From positions 11,065-75,064 of the forward strand of contig CAWFXE010000007.1 in the NCBI GenBank assembly GCA_963819715.1: 64,000 bases of DNA, written 5' to 3'. The notes under the pieces are model-generated. The model did no database searches, was not told the DNA's origin, and saw only the letters and a list, made by a program, of their open reading frames with translations. Of the stretch, positions 1 through 7,587 are shown piece by piece. This DNA comes from DASUPK01 sp963819715 (GTDB lineage Bacteria > Actinomycetota > Thermoleophilia > Solirubrobacterales > 70-9). Both the position numbers and the translations under genes were made by a program. The first letter of the stretch is position 1. Each line of letters begins with the position of its first letter.

Positions 1-491
1 ACCCGCGCGATCCGCTCGATCTCCTCCACCGTGTACGCGCAGTCGTCGTGGGCCCGGTCGCCGTCGCGGCCCGAATCGCCGAAGTAGATGCCCCCGGTGA
101 GCTCGCGGACAACCAGGAGGTCGGTCCCCTCGATCCGCTCGCGGCGGAGCGGACTGGCCTCGAGCAGGGCCTCGCTCAGCCTCACCGGCCGCAGGTTGGC
201 GAAGAGGCCGAGGCCCTTCCTCAATCCGAGCAGCCCCTGTTCCGGGCGGGGCTTGTCGGGATCGGTCGTGTCCCACTTGGGTCCGCCGACGGCGCAGAGC
301 AGCACGGCATCCGACTGCCTGCACGCTTCGAGGACCTCGTCGGTCAGAGCAGTTCCGTGCTCGTCGATCGAGGCGCCCCCGATCAGGTGCTCGGTGATCT
401 CGAAGTCCCCGAGCTTGGCCAGGACCGTCCTGGCTGCGGCGCCGATCTCCGGGCCGATCCCGTCGCCCGGCAGCAGGACGATGCTAGGCAC
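1..491 (-). CDS. leuB: 3-isopropylmalate dehydrogenase, N-terminal part
   Basis: Oxidises and decarboxylates 3-isopropylmalate to the precursor of leucine, using NAD. The window holds only the first 163 codons; the rest lies beyond the left edge. The visible part begins VPSIVLLPGDGIGPE, the family's N-terminal nucleotide-site signature, followed by VLLCAVGGPKWD, LGLRKGLGLFANLRP and ELTGGIYFG, all typical of LeuB. The start is a GTG at 491, inside the last codons of the preceding methyltransferase gene (8 nt overlap), so translation is probably coupled. It is the last visible gene of the xre-leuC-leuD-tam-leuB operon. Identification is firm; only the C-terminus is unseen. Confidence 0.95.
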   Translation of the reverse strand, partial: MPSIVLLPGDGIGPEIGAAARTVLAKLGDFEITEHLIGGASIDEHGTALTDEVLEACRQSDAVLLCAVGGPKWDTTDPDKPRPEQGLLGLRKGLGLFANLRPVRLSEALLEASPLRRERIEGTDLLVVRELTGGIYFGDSGRDGDRAHDDCAYTVEEIERIAR

Positions 492-1257
492 GACGGGCGT
501 CCATGTTGAGGCGGACATAGTTGAGGACGAGCGGGTCGTCCTCCACCTCCAGCACGGCCTCCGCGAACGCCCTGCGCTTCTTCTCCGGAAGGCGGGAGAG
601 ATGCGGGCCCAACGTCACCGTGGTGGTGAAGTCGTACGGGTGCTGGGGCTGAACCGGCTTGTCCTCGAGCCAGCAGGAGACGCCCTCGAAGCCGGCGTTC
701 TGCAGCCGCTCCTCGGTCTCGCCGGGCGACGCGAAGTTCCAAATGATCGACATGTCCTGAAAGTGGTCGGCGAACTCCGGCCTGCTCGCCACGGAGACGA
801 TCGCCTGGGCGTGCTTCGCCACGTTGCCCTGGCCCCCACACTGCGCGACCAGTCGGCCTCCCGGCCTGAGCGCGTCATGCAGTCGCGAGAAGAGCACGTC
901 GTGGTCCGGCACCCAGTGAAAGGTCGCGGTCGAGAAGATCACGTCAACCGGCTCCGGGATCTCGAGCTGTGAAAGGTCTGTGACCAGGTAGTCCGCACGG
1001 TCACCAAGCGCCTCGCGGGCCTTCTCGATCATGGACTCGGAGGCGTCCACACTGAGGACGTGTCCGTTGGGCAGCTTCTCCAGCAGCTTCGCGGTCACAC
1101 GTCCGGACCCGCAGCCCGCGTCCATCACGCTCTCGTCGCCGTTCAGCTCCAGGCGTTTCAGCACCTCCACGCCCCAGTTGAACTGGGGATCGGAGACCTT
1201 GTCGTAGGTCTGAGCGTCCCACTCCCGGGGGCCGGTGTTCATCGAGTTGGCGCTCAC
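484..1257 (-). CDS. tam: Trans-aconitate 2-methyltransferase-like SAM methyltransferase
   Basis: Class I S-adenosylmethionine-dependent methyltransferase of 257 aa, close in length and motifs to Tam. The SAM site is VMDAGCGSGRVT near residue 45, with an acidic VDASESM strand after it and the FSTATFHWVPDH stretch near 115 that is typical of Tam-like enzymes. Tam methylates trans-aconitate, an inhibitor of aconitases; the related yeast enzyme Tmt1 also methylates 3-isopropylmalate. The gene lies between leuD and leuB, sharing a GTGA stop/start overlap with leuD and an 8 nt overlap with leuB. This placement suggests, by inference, a role linked to isopropylmalate or to protecting LeuCD. Its actual substrate cannot be read from sequence. 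Confidence 0.8.
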   Translation of the reverse strand: MSANSMNTGPREWDAQTYDKVSDPQFNWGVEVLKRLELNGDESVMDAGCGSGRVTAKLLEKLPNGHVLSVDASESMIEKAREALGDRADYLVTDLSQLEIPEPVDVIFSTATFHWVPDHDVLFSRLHDALRPGGRLVAQCGGQGNVAKHAQAIVSVASRPEFADHFQDMSIIWNFASPGETEERLQNAGFEGVSCWLEDKPVQPQHPYDFTTTVTLGPHLSRLPEKKRRAFAEAVLEVEDDPLVLNYVRLNMDARRA

Positions 1258-1817
1258 AGCGAGGTCGTCACCGGGCCCGCGTCGGCCTTGCCGGCCTGCT
1301 CGAAGCGGTCGATTGTCTCGCCTCGCTCGAACGTCATCGCGACGTCGTCGAGGCCGTTGGAGAGCCGGTGCTTGATGTCCTCGTCGATCTCGAACTGGAA
1401 GACGCCCCCGGCGCAGTTGACCGTCTGGTCGTCTAGGTCGATCCGCGCCTCGCCGGCCGCGGCCACCGCCTTGCAGTGCTCCTCGTCGAGGATCACGGGC
1501 AGCAGCCCGTTCTTCGTGCAGTTCGAATAGAAGATGTCCGAGAACGAGGGCGCGATCACGGCGTCGAAGCCGTAGTCCTTGAGGCCCCAGACCGCGTGCT
1601 CGCGCGAGGAGCCCGAGCCGAAGTTCCGGCCCGCGACCAGAATCGGATGCGGCTCGAGCTCGATCTCCCCCGAGCGGAACCAGTCGTAGAAGAGAAACTC
1701 GCCGTAGCCGGTCTTTTCGACCCTCTTCAGGAACTGCTTGGGCATGATCTGGTCGGTGTCCACGTCGTTGCGGTCCAACACCGCGACGTGGCCCTCGATG
1801 ACGTCGATCGCGTCCAT
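1254..1817 (-). CDS. leuD: 3-isopropylmalate dehydratase small subunit
   Basis: Small (swivel-domain) subunit of the LeuCD isomerase, which converts 2-isopropylmalate to 3-isopropylmalate. At 187 aa it has the bacterial LeuD length. The N-terminal DRNDVDTDQIMPKQFLK and the central LVAGRNFGSGSSREHAVW are hallmark motifs; the latter shapes the substrate specificity loop region. It follows leuC after a single base and ends in a GTGA overlap with the methyltransferase gene, so the three are probably translated in a coupled way. Nothing looks disrupted. Confidence 0.96.
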   Translation of the reverse strand: MDAIDVIEGHVAVLDRNDVDTDQIMPKQFLKRVEKTGYGEFLFYDWFRSGEIELEPHPILVAGRNFGSGSSREHAVWGLKDYGFDAVIAPSFSDIFYSNCTKNGLLPVILDEEHCKAVAAAGEARIDLDDQTVNCAGGVFQFEIDEDIKHRLSNGLDDVAMTFERGETIDRFEQAGKADAGPVTTSL

Positions 1818-1818
1818 G

Positions 1819-3204
1819 TCAGCTCCATTCCCTGATGTCGACGAAGGTCCCCTCGACGGCGGCGGCGGCGGCCATCTTCGGGCTGACCAGGTGGGTTCGC
1901 CCTCCGGCGCCCTGACGGCCCTCGAAGTTCCGGTTGGAGGTCGAGGCGCAGCGCTCGCCCGGCTGGAGGATGTCCGGGTTCATCCCAAGGCAGGCAGAGC
2001 AGCCCGATTCGCGCCACTCGAAGCCGGCTGAGCGAAAGACGTCGTCGAGGCCCTCGGCCTCCGCCTCGGCCTTCACCTGCTGCGAGCCCGGCACGACCAT
2101 GCCGCGCAGGCTCGAGGCGATCTTTCTCCCGTCGACGATGGATGCGGCCTCGCGAAGGTCGCCGATTCGCGAGTTGGTGCAGGACCCGATGAAGATCCGA
2201 TCCAGCGCGATCTCGGTCATCGGCGTGCCGGGCTGCAGGTCCATGTAGGCCAGGGCGCGCTCCGCACCCTCGCGATCGGCCGGCGAGTCCATCTTCGCCG
2301 GGTCCGGGACCTGGTCGGTCACCTGGACGACCATTCCGGGCGTCGTCCCCCACGTCACCATCGGGGAGAGCGCCACGGCGTCGATCTCGATCTCGCTGTC
2401 GAAGCTCGCGCCTTCCTCGGTCGGCAGCTGCCGCCAGCGCTCGACCGCCGCCTCGAAGTCCTCCGGGGCTCCGGGACGGCCCTTGATGTAGGAGAAGGTG
2501 GTCTCGTCCGGAGCGACCATGCCGGCGCGGCCGCCGCCCTCGATGGTCATGTTGCAGATCGTCATCCGGTTCTCCATCGAAAGGGCGCGGATCGCGTCAC
2601 CCGCGTACTCGACGGCGTAGCCCTGCATACCGCCGACCCCGAGCCGTCCGATCGTCGCCAGGATCAGGTCCTTGGCGGTGACGCCGAAGCTCAGCTCGCC
2701 CGAGTAGCTGATCCGCATCGACTTCGGCCGGCGCTGTACCAGGCACTGGGTGGCGAGCACGTGCTCGACCTCGGACGTCCCAATGCCGAACGCCAGGGCG
2801 CCGAAGGCCCCGTGAGTTGATGTGTGGGAGTCGCCGCAGACGATCGTCATGCCCGGCTGGGTGACCCCCAGCTCGGGGCCGATCACGTGCACGATTCCGC
2901 GGCGATCCGAGCCCAGCGAGTAGAGCGGGATCCCGAACTCCTCGCAGTTGGCCTCCAAGGCCTCCACCTGCTTTCGGGACAGCTCGTCCGCGATGAGGCG
3001 GGCCGCGGGCGTCCCGTCGGTCGGCACGTTGTGATCGGCGGTGGCCAGGGTCTTGTCGGGGCGGCGCACGCCGCGCTCGGCGAGGCGGAGCCCGTCGAAG
3101 GCCTGCGGTGAGGTCACCTCGTGCACGAGGTGTAGATCGATGTAGATCAGGTCATCGTCGACCTCGTGGGCTTCCCAGATGTTCTCGAACAGGTTCTTGG
3201 CCAT
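1819..3204 (-). CDS. leuC: 3-isopropylmalate dehydratase large subunit
   Basis: Catalytic, iron-sulfur subunit of isopropylmalate isomerase, acting with LeuD in the cytoplasm. The 461 aa product has the aconitase-family [4Fe-4S] cysteines in IGSCTNSR and SGCSACLGMNPD, and the N-terminal TLATADHNVPTDG active-site segment. Length is normal for the family. The ATG has a strong Shine-Dalgarno (AGGAGG, 4 nt spacing). It lies 8 nt after the XRE-cupin regulator gene and 1 nt before leuD, inside a five-gene leucine operon. Confidence 0.97.
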   Translation of the reverse strand: MAKNLFENIWEAHEVDDDLIYIDLHLVHEVTSPQAFDGLRLAERGVRRPDKTLATADHNVPTDGTPAARLIADELSRKQVEALEANCEEFGIPLYSLGSDRRGIVHVIGPELGVTQPGMTIVCGDSHTSTHGAFGALAFGIGTSEVEHVLATQCLVQRRPKSMRISYSGELSFGVTAKDLILATIGRLGVGGMQGYAVEYAGDAIRALSMENRMTICNMTIEGGGRAGMVAPDETTFSYIKGRPGAPEDFEAAVERWRQLPTEEGASFDSEIEIDAVALSPMVTWGTTPGMVVQVTDQVPDPAKMDSPADREGAERALAYMDLQPGTPMTEIALDRIFIGSCTNSRIGDLREAASIVDGRKIASSLRGMVVPGSQQVKAEAEAEGLDDVFRSAGFEWRESGCSACLGMNPDILQPGERCASTSNRNFEGRQGAGGRTHLVSPKMAAAAAVEGTFVDIREWS

Positions 3205-3212
3205 GGGTCCTC

Positions 3213-3824
3213 CTATCCCCGCCTCAGCCCTGCGGCAACCACGGCGATCAGCCGGGCCTCGGACGAGGAATTGTTCTCGAAATGATGCGGCAGGTCGGCG
3301 TCGAACGTGACGGTGTCTCCCTCGCGAAGCTCGTGGCGCCGGCCGTCGATGAAGAGCTCGAGGGTCCCGTCCAGCACGACGGCCGTCTCGCGGCTGCCAG
3401 GCTCGTGCACGGGCGGATCGTCGGGGGCGCCCGTGGCGGCGCCAGGCGCCAGGGAGTGCTCTGAGACGTCGGCGCGCTGCCCGGGCAGAGGCGGCGTGAG
3501 CTCCTCGACGACGTGGCCGCGCCGCCGCCGTGTCCGCCGCTCCTTGGCGGGCACCACCACGACGTGGCGGTCCTCGTCCAGGCGGAGCAGCTGCGAGAGG
3601 GTCAGGTCCAGGCCGGCCGCGATCTTCTGCGCCACCACCAGCGTCGGGCTGGTGTCGCCGCGCTCGACCTGGGAGAGCATCGGGGCGCTGACGCCACTCC
3701 GCTCCGACAGGTCGCGCAGCGAGAGGTCCATCGCCTCACGGAGGCTCTTGACCCGAGTCCCAACGGCTCCGTCCATCGCCAGCGGTGGGTCCGGCTTGGA
3801 CTTGGTTTTGGGAGCGCTTGCCAT
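3213..3824 (-). CDS. XRE-family regulator with C-terminal cupin domain
   Basis: Predicted transcription regulator of 203 aa. Residues about 20-75 form an XRE helix-turn-helix (VKSLREAMDLSLRDLSERSG, then SQVERGDTSPT). Residues about 120-200 form a cupin sensor (PPVHEPGSRE, DGTLELFIDG, TFDADLPHHFEN). The ATG at 3824 is preferred over a GTG at 3842 because a TAGCGT box at 3833-3838 stands 8 nt before it, the leaderless pattern seen through this window, and the GTG lies upstream of that box. It is the first gene of the leucine operon, 8 nt before leuC, and is divergent from the HD-GYP regulator. Its ligand is unknown; a role in controlling this operon, including itself, is an inference. Confidence 0.85.
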   Translation of the reverse strand: MASAPKTKSKPDPPLAMDGAVGTRVKSLREAMDLSLRDLSERSGVSAPMLSQVERGDTSPTLVVAQKIAAGLDLTLSQLLRLDEDRHVVVVPAKERRTRRRRGHVVEELTPPLPGQRADVSEHSLAPGAATGAPDDPPVHEPGSRETAVVLDGTLELFIDGRRHELREGDTVTFDADLPHHFENNSSSEARLIAVVAAGLRRG

Positions 3825-3916
3825 ACGGTTGTACGCTATCACATACGTTCGTAGTTGCGCCTGGCCAAACCTTCACGAGGTCGTTAGGCTGGGATGAGTT
3901 CGGCTCTGGCGGAGGC
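3825..3916. promoter_or_regulatory. Divergent promoter region with short palindrome
   Basis: For the minus strand, TAGCGT at 3833-3838 is a -10 candidate for the XRE gene. For the plus strand, TAGGCT at 3885-3890 is a -10 candidate for the HD-GYP regulator. A perfect 10-bp palindrome with arms TACG/CGTA (TACGTTCGTA, 3844-3853) sits just upstream of the XRE -10, where a repressor could block it. Further TACG copies at 3824-3827 and 3832-3835 give a repeated look. Binding of the adjacent XRE protein is an inference. Confidence 0.5.
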
Positions 3917-5317
3917 GTGACCCGAAAGCAAGGCGCCCGAATCCTGGTCATCGAGGACCACCCCGCGATGCAGGCGGCGGTACTCAAGACCCTTTCAGAG
4001 TTCTACCGGTGCGACCGCGCCGATGATGCCGCCACTGCCCGCGCCAAGCTTGACGAAAGCGCCTATGAGCTGGTCGTCTGCGATCTCAGGCTGCCGGATG
4101 ACTCAGGCTGGAACCTCGCGGCCGAGATCATCGACCGGCGGCCCCATACCTCCCTGTTGTTCCTGACCGGTCAGGACGATCTTGGGATGGCGCAGCGCGC
4201 CTTCGAGATGGGCGCCCACGGATACGTCGTCAAGCCCTATCGGGCCAGCCAATTCCTGATCACGGTGATGAACGCGCTTAAGCGCCGCGAGCTCGAGCTC
4301 GCCCAGGAGGCGCACGAGCGGGCGCTCCAAGAGCAGCTTCAGACCGTGATCGACCACGCCCCGCTTCGGATCTACGTCAAGGACCGGGATCTCCGGTTCC
4401 TCGCGATCAACAGGATCGCTGCGGAGTCCACCGGTCGCTCGCCGGTGGAGCTGATCGGGCAGACCGTCAATGCCTTCATGTCCCCGGAGGCCATCGACCT
4501 CTCTCAGGTAGGCGATCGCAGGGTCCTGCGGAGCGGCGAGGCCTACATCGCCGAAGAGGAGATGACGATACGCGGCGAGACCAAGACCCTCCTGACCAGC
4601 AAGTTCCCCATGCTCGACGACGAAGGTGCCGTCTACGCCGTCTGCGGCATCTCCGCCGACATCACCGCCTCCAAGCAAGCGGCGAAGCTGCAGGAAGAAT
4701 TGGTCCGGACGCAGCAGAGAGCGATCTCCGAGCTGCGCTCCTCACGCCGGGAGATGATCGAGCGACTGGCCCGCGCCATCGAGATTCGCGACACCGAGAC
4801 CGGCGGCCACGTGAATCGAATGGCGCGCATCAGCGGCGTACTGGCATTGGGGCTCGGCCTCGACGAGCAGTTCGCCGATCTGATCTCCGTCGCCGCCCCG
4901 ATGCACGACGTCGGCAAGATCGGCATCCCCGACGAGATCCTCCTCCAACCTGGCTCGCTCTCAGACGAGGAGCGAAGGGAGATGGAGAAGCACACTACGA
5001 TCGGAAATGAACTGCTCACCGGCTCCGACAGTGACCTCCTTCGCCTCGGCGCGAGCATCGCGTTGACTCACCACGAGCGCTGGGACGGTGGCGGCTATCC
5101 GCGCGGGCTCGCGGGTGAGGACATTCCGATCGAGGGCCGGATCGTGGCCGTCGCCGATGTGTTCGACGCCCTGCTCAGCGACCGCCCATACCGGCCGGCG
5201 ATGGATCTGGACAGGGCCGTGGAGATCCTGCGCGATGGGCGCGGGTCCCATTTCGAGGGGCGGATCGTGGACTACCTGCTCGAGCATCTCGATGAGATGC
5301 TTCGGGTTCGCGGCTGA
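3917..5317 (+). CDS. Response regulator with PAS and HD-GYP domains (c-di-GMP phosphodiesterase)
   Basis: Cytoplasmic signalling protein of 466 aa. Residues 1-120 are a receiver domain (ILVIEDHPAM, phospho-acceptor Asp56 in CDLRLPDDSG, conserved Lys in VKPY). A PAS domain follows at about 145-265 (LQTVIDHAPLRIYVKDRD). The C-terminal half is an HD-GYP domain with the metal ligands in MHDVGKIGIPDE and THHERWDGGGYPRGL and the GYP loop intact, so c-di-GMP hydrolysis is likely. The GTG at 3917 directly follows a GGCGGAGG purine run; the longer upstream frame has no better start. No partner histidine kinase lies nearby. It is divergent from the XRE-leu operon and convergent with the next gene. Confidence 0.88.
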   Translation: MTRKQGARILVIEDHPAMQAAVLKTLSEFYRCDRADDAATARAKLDESAYELVVCDLRLPDDSGWNLAAEIIDRRPHTSLLFLTGQDDLGMAQRAFEMGAHGYVVKPYRASQFLITVMNALKRRELELAQEAHERALQEQLQTVIDHAPLRIYVKDRDLRFLAINRIAAESTGRSPVELIGQTVNAFMSPEAIDLSQVGDRRVLRSGEAYIAEEEMTIRGETKTLLTSKFPMLDDEGAVYAVCGISADITASKQAAKLQEELVRTQQRAISELRSSRREMIERLARAIEIRDTETGGHVNRMARISGVLALGLGLDEQFADLISVAAPMHDVGKIGIPDEILLQPGSLSDEERREMEKHTTIGNELLTGSDSDLLRLGASIALTHHERWDGGGYPRGLAGEDIPIEGRIVAVADVFDALLSDRPYRPAMDLDRAVEILRDGRGSHFEGRIVDYLLEHLDEMLRVRG

Positions 5318-5326
5318 CCGCCTGGG

Positions 5327-5785
5327 TCAGGAGGACTCGAGCACGACCACCGGGATCTGGCGGTCCGTTCGCCGCTGGTAGTTGTCGTACTCGGGATAGG
5401 CATCGGCCATCATCCGCCAGAGGCGCTCGCGCTCCTCGCCCTCGGCCTCGCGCGCCCGGACGTGGCGCTTCTCCCCCTTCCACCACGCCATCGTCTCGGG
5501 ATGAGCCTTGAGGTTGTGGTACCAGGCCGGGTGCCGGTCGGTTCCGCCCTTGGATGCGATCAGCACGAGGTTGTCGCCATCCGGGAGGCAGAGCAGCGGA
5601 TGCGTGCGCCGCTTGCCCGACTTCCTCCCCACGGACTCGATCAGCACGACCGGGACGCCGTACGCCGTGCCGCCGAGCCGGCCATGGGAGGCCTTGTAGG
5701 CGACGGTGTGGAAGTCGGTGAAGCGCTCCCAGAACCACCAGAGTGGGGAGCTCGATGCGGGCGCCTCGGGCAGCTGCAGCTTCAC
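5327..5785 (-). CDS. F420-type deazaflavin-dependent nitroreductase family protein
   Basis: Small reductase of 152 aa in the Ddn-like family, which in actinobacteria uses the deazaflavin cofactor F420H2. Family markers seen are the central SVGRKSGKRRTHPLLCL segment and the SKGGTDRHPAWYHNLKAHPE block, which contribute to cofactor binding. The GTG start at 5785 has TAGGCT 7 nt upstream and no Shine-Dalgarno, a leaderless arrangement. It stands alone between the HD-GYP gene (convergent) and leuA. The substrate is unknown. Its presence suggests that the organism makes F420. Confidence 0.85.
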   Translation of the reverse strand: MKLQLPEAPASSSPLWWFWERFTDFHTVAYKASHGRLGGTAYGVPVVLIESVGRKSGKRRTHPLLCLPDGDNLVLIASKGGTDRHPAWYHNLKAHPETMAWWKGEKRHVRAREAEGEERERLWRMMADAYPEYDNYQRRTDRQIPVVVLESS

Positions 5786-5800
5786 GGCCGCCAGCCTACG

Positions 5801-7378
5801 TCAAGGGCCGGGCGTGCGCTCCACGGCGGCCTCGGCCATAGCGTCCTCCGCCTCGCGGATCGCGACGCCCTCGAGGGCGTTCGAGATCGCTCGGACGAAG
5901 GCGCGGGCCGATGCCTCGAGGATGTCCGTCGCCACGCCCTGGCCGCCGGCCAGACGGCCGTTCGCGCGGACCGAGACGCTGACCTCGCCGAGGGCGTCGG
6001 TGCCCCCCGTGATCGCCTCGACTTCATAGCGCTGCAGCTCCGCCTCGGTGCCGGTCGCCTTCCGGATGGCGCCGAAGATCGCGTCCACCGGGCCATCGCC
6101 TGAAGCCTCCGCGATCGACTCCTCGCCACTCGGGAGCACGACGCAGACCTTCGCCAACGGCTCGCGCTGGGAACCGGCCTCGACCTCGAACCAGCCCAGG
6201 TTGTACGCCTCGGCGCTCTCGCGCATCTCGTCGGAGACGATCGCCTCCAGGTCGAGCGCCGTGACCTGCTTCTTCTTGTCCGCGATCTCCTTGAAGCGCT
6301 TGAAGGCCTGGTTCAGCGCGCCGCCCTCGACTTTGAAGCCGAGCTGCTGCAGGGCGTCCTGGAGCGCGTGGCGACCTGAGTGCTTGCCCAGCACGATCGA
6401 GTTGGACTCGAGGCCCACCTCGGTCGCGTCCATGATCTCGTAGGTCGAACGCTCCTTGAGCACCCCGTCCTGATGGATGCCCGACTCGTGGGCGAAGGCG
6501 TTCCGCCCGACCACCGCCTTGTTCGGCGGCACCGAGTAACCGGTCAGGCGCGAGACCAGGCGGCTGGTGCGCGCCAGCTCCCGTGCATCGATCCCGGTGT
6601 CCAGGCCATGCGAGTCGCGCCTGGTCCTGAGGAGCATCACGATCTCCTCCAGTGAGCAGTTCCCCGCCCTTTCGCCGATGCCGTTGATCGCGCACTCCAC
6701 CTGGCGAGCACCGGCGACGACTCCCGCGAAGGAGTTGGCGACGGCCAGGCCCAGGTCGTCGTGGCAGTGAACCGAGACCTCCACGCCGTCGAGTCCCGGG
6801 ACCAGCTCGTAGAGCTTCCGGAAGTAGGCGGAGTACTCCTCAGGCGTCGTGTAGCCGACGGTGTCCGGGATGTTGACCGTGGTCGCGCCCTCGGCGACTG
6901 CGATGGCGCAGACCTCCGCGGTGAACTCGATGTCCGCACGAGTGGCGTCCATCGGCGAGAACTCGACGTTGTCCGTGTAGGACTTGGCGAGCGCCACCGC
7001 GGCCTTCGCCTGACCCTTGACGTCCTCGCGGGTCGTCTGCAGCTGGTGCTCGATGTGGATGTCGGAGGTCGAAATGAACGTGTGGATCCGAGGGCGCTCG
7101 GAGTCCTTGATCGCGTTCCAGGCCGCGTCGATGTCGGCCTTGTGGGTGCGGGCGAGGCCGCAGATCACGGGGCCCTCGACTCCGCGGGCGATCGCCTCGA
7201 CCGCCTCGAAGTCGCCAGGAGAGGTGATCGGAAAGCCGGCCTCGATTACGTCGACGCCCAGGCGGGCGAGCTGCTGCGCGATCTCGACCTTCTCCTGCGT
7301 GTTCAGCGAGATGCCCGGAGACTGCTCGCCGTCGCGCAGCGTCGTATCGAAGATGTGGACGCGATTCTCGTCGTTCAT
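5801..7378 (-). CDS. leuA: 2-isopropylmalate synthase
   Basis: First committed enzyme of leucine synthesis; condenses acetyl-CoA with 2-ketoisovalerate. The 525 aa product has the HMGL-like TIM barrel from the N-terminus (IFDTTLRDGEQSPG, metal-binding VHCHDDLGLA, GIGERAGN) and a C-terminal LeuA dimer domain that carries leucine feedback inhibition (about 390-510, ending with the regulatory KATGTEAELQRYEV region). Length is that of the bacterial type 1 enzyme. Unlike most operon heads here it has a long Shine-Dalgarno (GGAGAAGGAGGAGG, 2 nt before ATG). That sequence pairs with the leader peptide region upstream. It is not in the leuCDB operon. Confidence 0.97.
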   Translation of the reverse strand: MNDENRVHIFDTTLRDGEQSPGISLNTQEKVEIAQQLARLGVDVIEAGFPITSPGDFEAVEAIARGVEGPVICGLARTHKADIDAAWNAIKDSERPRIHTFISTSDIHIEHQLQTTREDVKGQAKAAVALAKSYTDNVEFSPMDATRADIEFTAEVCAIAVAEGATTVNIPDTVGYTTPEEYSAYFRKLYELVPGLDGVEVSVHCHDDLGLAVANSFAGVVAGARQVECAINGIGERAGNCSLEEIVMLLRTRRDSHGLDTGIDARELARTSRLVSRLTGYSVPPNKAVVGRNAFAHESGIHQDGVLKERSTYEIMDATEVGLESNSIVLGKHSGRHALQDALQQLGFKVEGGALNQAFKRFKEIADKKKQVTALDLEAIVSDEMRESAEAYNLGWFEVEAGSQREPLAKVCVVLPSGEESIAEASGDGPVDAIFGAIRKATGTEAELQRYEVEAITGGTDALGEVSVSVRANGRLAGGQGVATDILEASARAFVRAISNALEGVAIREAEDAMAEAAVERTPGP

Positions 7379-7530
7379 GACCTCCTCCTTCTCCTAAGGC
7401 TTCCGATGACCTGTTCCTGAGTTCGCGGCTGACGCGCCGCCCAGCGCTATTCCCCCCGGAGGGGGAGGAGAAGGAGAAGCGCGAGGCTGTCGAGCCGGTG
7501 CGTCATCGAAGTCGTAGGAGAGTAGCGCAG
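7379..7530 (-). promoter_or_regulatory. leuA leader: candidate translational attenuator
   Basis: The leader contains a 19-codon Leu-rich peptide (7447-7506), then about 70 nt to leuA. The RNA segment CUUCUCCUUCUCCU (7466-7479), inside the Leu-codon run, can pair with the leuA Shine-Dalgarno segment AGGAGAAGGAGGAG (7382-7395) over 14 contiguous pairs, one of them G-U. A second hairpin, GCGGC/GCCGC, lies between, and a C-rich/G-rich hairpin closes the peptide's end. No U-run terminator is visible. TACTCT about 12 nt before the peptide ATG is a -10 candidate. The expected logic, by inference: ribosomes stalled on Leu codons keep the Shine-Dalgarno free. Confidence 0.7.
7447..7506 (-). CDS. leuL: leu leader peptide
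   Basis: A 19-residue open frame, MTHRLDSLALLLLLPLRGE, from ATG at 7506 to TAG at 7447. Eight of 19 residues are leucine, five of them consecutive, all CTC or CTT. It lies directly upstream of leuA in the same orientation, the classic position for an attenuation leader. There is no clear Shine-Dalgarno; the ATG is only about 12 nt from a TACTCT -10 candidate, so the transcript may be nearly leaderless. The peptide itself probably has no function; the act of translating its Leu codons is the signal. Confidence 0.8.
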   Translation of the reverse strand: MTHRLDSLALLLLLPLRGE

Positions 7531-7587
7531 CCCGTTTGCCCGGTCGAACGATTAATTGGTCCGGCACGCGGACTAGCGTCACCCCCG

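Noticed and set aside
1819..3204. Long open frames antisense to leuC, leuA, ilvB, dnaE and others
   Set aside because: Typical of very GC-rich coding DNA; their translations are Arg/Pro/Gly-rich without motifs, and the sense frames are clear enzymes.
3825..3842. GTG at 3842 as the XRE gene start
   Set aside because: It lies upstream of the TAGCGT -10 that suits the ATG at 3824, and adds six unconserved residues.
5340..5738. Arg-rich frame opposite the F420 reductase and HD-GYP end as a separate gene
   Set aside because: It spans two real gene ends and has no start signal or domain.
7379..7446. T-box riboswitch before leuA
   Set aside because: No T-box UGGN sequence or specifier hairpin is seen; the Leu-rich leader peptide explains the region better.
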